Assembly: GCA_002104905.1 (NCBI GenBank)
Contig: MCFE01000868.1
Coordinates: forward strand, 1 to 29,352
DNA from: Basidiobolus meristosporus CBS 931.73
Taxonomy: Eukaryota; Basidiobolomycota; Basidiobolomycetes; Basidiobolales; Basidiobolaceae
DNA length: 29,352 nucleotides
Direction of reading: 5' to 3'
Below are positions 27,394-29,352 of the stretch, piece by piece. Below the pieces are notes generated by a model. It saw nothing but the letters and a program-made list of their open reading frames with translations, made no database searches and was not told the origin of the DNA. How positions within the stretch are numbered: position 1 is the stretch's first letter; each line of letters opens with the position of its first letter. The position numbers were made by a program, and so were the translations under genes.

Positions 27394-27766
27394 AGGGGCG
27401 CAATTGGTCCCATCATGAATCTGAGAACACGTTGGATGGCTGATATCTAATCAGCAAATGAATAGCACTTTTAGTTTAAATGGGCTTACTTGATTTATGA
27501 TTCTCGCCATTTTGGACCAATCACCGCAGTCAGCCCCTTTCTCCGTAGATATGGTTTCCTTTTATTTTATTGTTTTGGTTTTAGTTTATATATTGCTGTG
27601 GTTTGCGTATACATTAGGAAGATATAGATATCCTATACATATTGGAAGAGTGGGAGGAATGTAACACAACCGGAAATAGGCTGAGTGGATGTGCCTTAAC
27701 CTGAATTCCATTCTGGGAACTATGTTTGGTGAAACATTTGAATGTTGATGCTCTCGTCCAGGATCA
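27394..27766. other. Upstream region of cyclin gene
   Basis: AT-rich with no recognised gene; leads into the cyclin promoter. Confidence 0.4.
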
Positions 27767-27774
27767 TATAAAAG
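27767..27774 (+). promoter_or_regulatory. TATA box TATAAAAG of cyclin gene
   Basis: Consensus TATAAAAG 130 bp upstream of the cyclin ATG. It is followed at once by GTGACC, and CTTTTCTTCGCAG ends at 27900, three bases before the ATG, so a 5'-UTR intron is possible. Confidence 0.55.
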
Positions 27775-27903
27775 GTGACCCATGGGCTTCGGAATAAGCC
27801 ATTCTATTCATACACATCGATGAATATTTGTTATTTTCAAAACTACTTTCCAACATACCGCTAATTTGTGCGTCCTCAATTGATTCGCTTTTCTTCGCAG
27901 AGA

Positions 27904-28638
27904 ATGAACACATTAAGCTCGTTACCAAATCCAATATTTGACGGATTCAACTACCTCGAGGATGATCTATTAATTCCCAAATATTGGCCTAATAATAGTT
28001 CGACCTCTCTAGGTTCCTCTAAATCACTTGGCGATGGTGGTATGATCGATTATGCTGAGATGGTGGATGTAGTATCAGACTTGTGTTATTCCATCTGGCA
28101 TATGAATGATGTACCATTCACCTGTTTCGCTCCACCCGATTTTAAGCAATTCTGCCAGTTTCTTTTAAATCGCACACAACTCTCCTGGTCAGTCATCATC
28201 ATTGGACTGATGTACCTTCATCGTTATCGTCAAGGACATCCAGATGATTCTGATTTATTTGACGAATGCCAACTCATAACCGTGGCTCTCATGTTGGCCA
28301 TGAAATTTCACGAAGACGTGACATACAGCAATCACTCGTGGTCTACTGCAAGTGGGATCCCAGTAGAGGAGCTAAACCAGCTCGAGATGATCTTTTTAAC
28401 CAGCGACCTTGATCTGTTTCTTAATTGTGATCAATACCAAAGCTGGCTGCTCTTTCTGGAGGAGTTTCTCTCTCACGTGGACAGGATTCAAGGGCAATCA
28501 TTTTGTTTCCTCACCAACACTACGTTCCCCAACCTTTTCGACGAGCTGCCTATTACACCTCTGGACATTGAAACACATGATTCCTGTTTCGATGATACAT
28601 TAGCTAATTGGGATCTTGAGTTTTCTGAGTATCTTTGA
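27904..28638 (+). CDS. PHO80-like (Pcl-type) cyclin
   Basis: Probable regulatory partner of a Pho85/CDK5-class kinase. Single exon of 244 aa. ATG 27904 is the first ATG in frame; earlier in-frame starts are GTG only. The cyclin box covers about residues 78-195: R-T-Q-L-S-W-S-V-I-I-I-G-L-M-Y-L-H-R-Y (90-108), then L-M-L-A-M-K-F-H-E-D-V-T-Y-S-N-H-S-W (129-146), which carries the Lys and the E-D-x-x-Y-S-N-x-x-W typical of fungal Pcl cyclins, then G-I-P-V-E-E-L-N-Q-L-E (151-161). The C-terminal 45 residues are acidic and may be a degradation or regulatory tail, as in Pcl5 or Clg1. Which Pcl subgroup cannot be decided. Convergent with the unknown gene at the right edge. Confidence 0.92.
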   Translation: MNTLSSLPNPIFDGFNYLEDDLLIPKYWPNNSSTSLGSSKSLGDGGMIDYAEMVDVVSDLCYSIWHMNDVPFTCFAPPDFKQFCQFLLNRTQLSWSVIIIGLMYLHRYRQGHPDDSDLFDECQLITVALMLAMKFHEDVTYSNHSWSTASGIPVEELNQLEMIFLTSDLDLFLNCDQYQSWLLFLEEFLSHVDRIQGQSFCFLTNTTFPNLFDELPITPLDIETHDSCFDDTLANWDLEFSEYL

Positions 28639-29090
28639 TTCTTCTGAGTCCTCTCGTCGTCTCCCTTGTTCTATTACATGTGCACCATAGTGTATTATTT
28701 CTTCATCCAAATTTTGCACCAAATCCTGGCTGATTACAGATGTATTTATTCGAAATTTCCTACTTCCTCAAGCTGTACACGTCCTCCTTTAGATTTAATT
28801 TGTAAATAGCCAACAAAGTCCTAGTACCGAACTTCCTTGCACATTTTCCCTTAGTTCCTTGTATACGTTGTAAATAATATAAAATAATGGTTCCCGTCTG
28901 CCAGACGAATTTCTAACATCAATATTGTTTTTGGTGAATTTCTGAAACAAGGCGCGACTTCAGTATTATATTTAGGCAACTCATCAGTCGGAAGTTATTT
29001 CCACAGCTTATTATCCGTTACTTTCGAGCAATGAGGATATTGAAAATCACTTGCGGGTTTGCTGGTACCTGAAGCTTATATACATGTTTA
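28639..29090. other. 3' flanks of two convergent genes
   Basis: No gene recognised; 3' UTR-like AT-rich sequence of the cyclin and of the unknown minus-strand gene. ATAAAATAA occurs near 28879. Confidence 0.4.
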
Positions 29091-29352
29091 TTAGACGAGC
29101 ATATACAGATTGAGTGGGTGGAAGGAGGGATGCTCTCGCAGATAATTGGAAGGGGTGAGCATAGCACCATGGACACCTTCAAGTGCCCAAGACAATTCTT
29201 TAAAATAGTAGACATTAACGATATGCTTCAAGGAAAATGAATAGAATGCTACTAGTCGAGAAAACTGGAAGTTTGCCCTAAAAATAAACGAAACAATAAG
29301 ATATACATCTACATCAGAGCATTGGCACTGGCTCAGAAAGATTACTCAAAGG
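29091..29352 (-). CDS. 3' end of an unrecognised gene extending beyond the window
   Basis: The last exon (29277-29091) encodes 61 residues with no internal ATG at its beginning, so it is easily missed. It follows a clean acceptor TTTATTTTTAG (ending 29278) and a 68-bp intron whose donor GTAATC starts at 29345; the previous exon contributes only ...F-E inside the window. The text is strongly protein-like: F-Q-F-S-R-L-V-A-F-Y-S-F, then V-N-V-Y-Y-F-K-E-L-S-W-A-L-E-G-V-H-G, then P-S-N-Y-L-R-E-H-P-S-F-H-P-L-N. The stop TAA overlaps AATAAA on the minus strand. I do not recognise the family; it could be a membrane-associated enzyme tail, but this is not supported. Confidence 0.55.

Overview
The window looks like nuclear chromosomal DNA of an early-diverging (zoopagomycotan or similar) fungus. 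Genes sit on both strands and are compact. They are interrupted by spliceosomal introns, mostly 55-105 bp, with GT...AG ends and CTAAC/CTAAT/CTGAC-like branch sites, and the intergenic DNA is AT-rich. The gene set (Alr1/Mnr2-type CorA, PHO80-like cyclin, single-exon isocitrate lyase, SCAMP, CAT-type amino-acid permease, NDUFA13) fits a fungus that keeps animal-like traits. The lineage is an inference from gene content; no rRNA or tRNA is present to settle it.

Layout, left to right. 1-725: a possible terminal exon of a plus-strand gene entering from the left. 726-2126 (-): CorA Mg2+ transporter. 3333-3868 (-): small SET-domain protein with a 19-nt first exon. 5170-6140 (+): SCAMP. 7120-7851 (-): BED-finger protein carrying a truncated hAT-transposase-like segment. 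7852-10335: 2.5 kb with no recognised gene. 10402-11943 (+): cationic amino-acid transporter. 13776-14781 (+): rolling-stone/AIG1-like multispan membrane protein. 15420-16473 (+): five-repeat Myb protein with a predicted mitochondrial presequence. 17044-17406 (-): mitochondrial RRM protein. 18133-18607 (+): complex I subunit NDUFA13. 18911-20888 (-): ten-exon DNA polymerase delta small subunit. 21243-21501 (+): small CHCH-like cysteine protein. 21562-22679 (-): a hand-assembled multi-exon gene of unknown function. 23086-24705 (+): isocitrate lyase. 24949-25455 (-): NTF2. 27904-28638 (+): PHO80-like cyclin. 29091-29352 (-): the 3' end of an unrecognised gene leaving the window.

Most exon structures were built by eye, requiring reading phase, splice signals and family similarity to agree. 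This is strong for POLD2, NTF2, NDUFA13, SCAMP, CorA, Myb, SET and the AIG1-like gene. It is weaker for the unknown models.

The genes do not form one pathway. The clearest theme is mitochondrial. Between 15.4 and 21.5 kb lie two nucleic-acid-binding proteins with N-terminal presequence-like segments (Myb and RRM), a complex I subunit and a probable intermembrane-space CHCH protein. The Myb protein is the most interesting object: a nuclear-type DNA-binding architecture apparently addressed to mitochondria. Several genes also have very short first exons, which naive ORF calling misses. I saw no CRISPR array, rRNA, tRNA or intact transposon.
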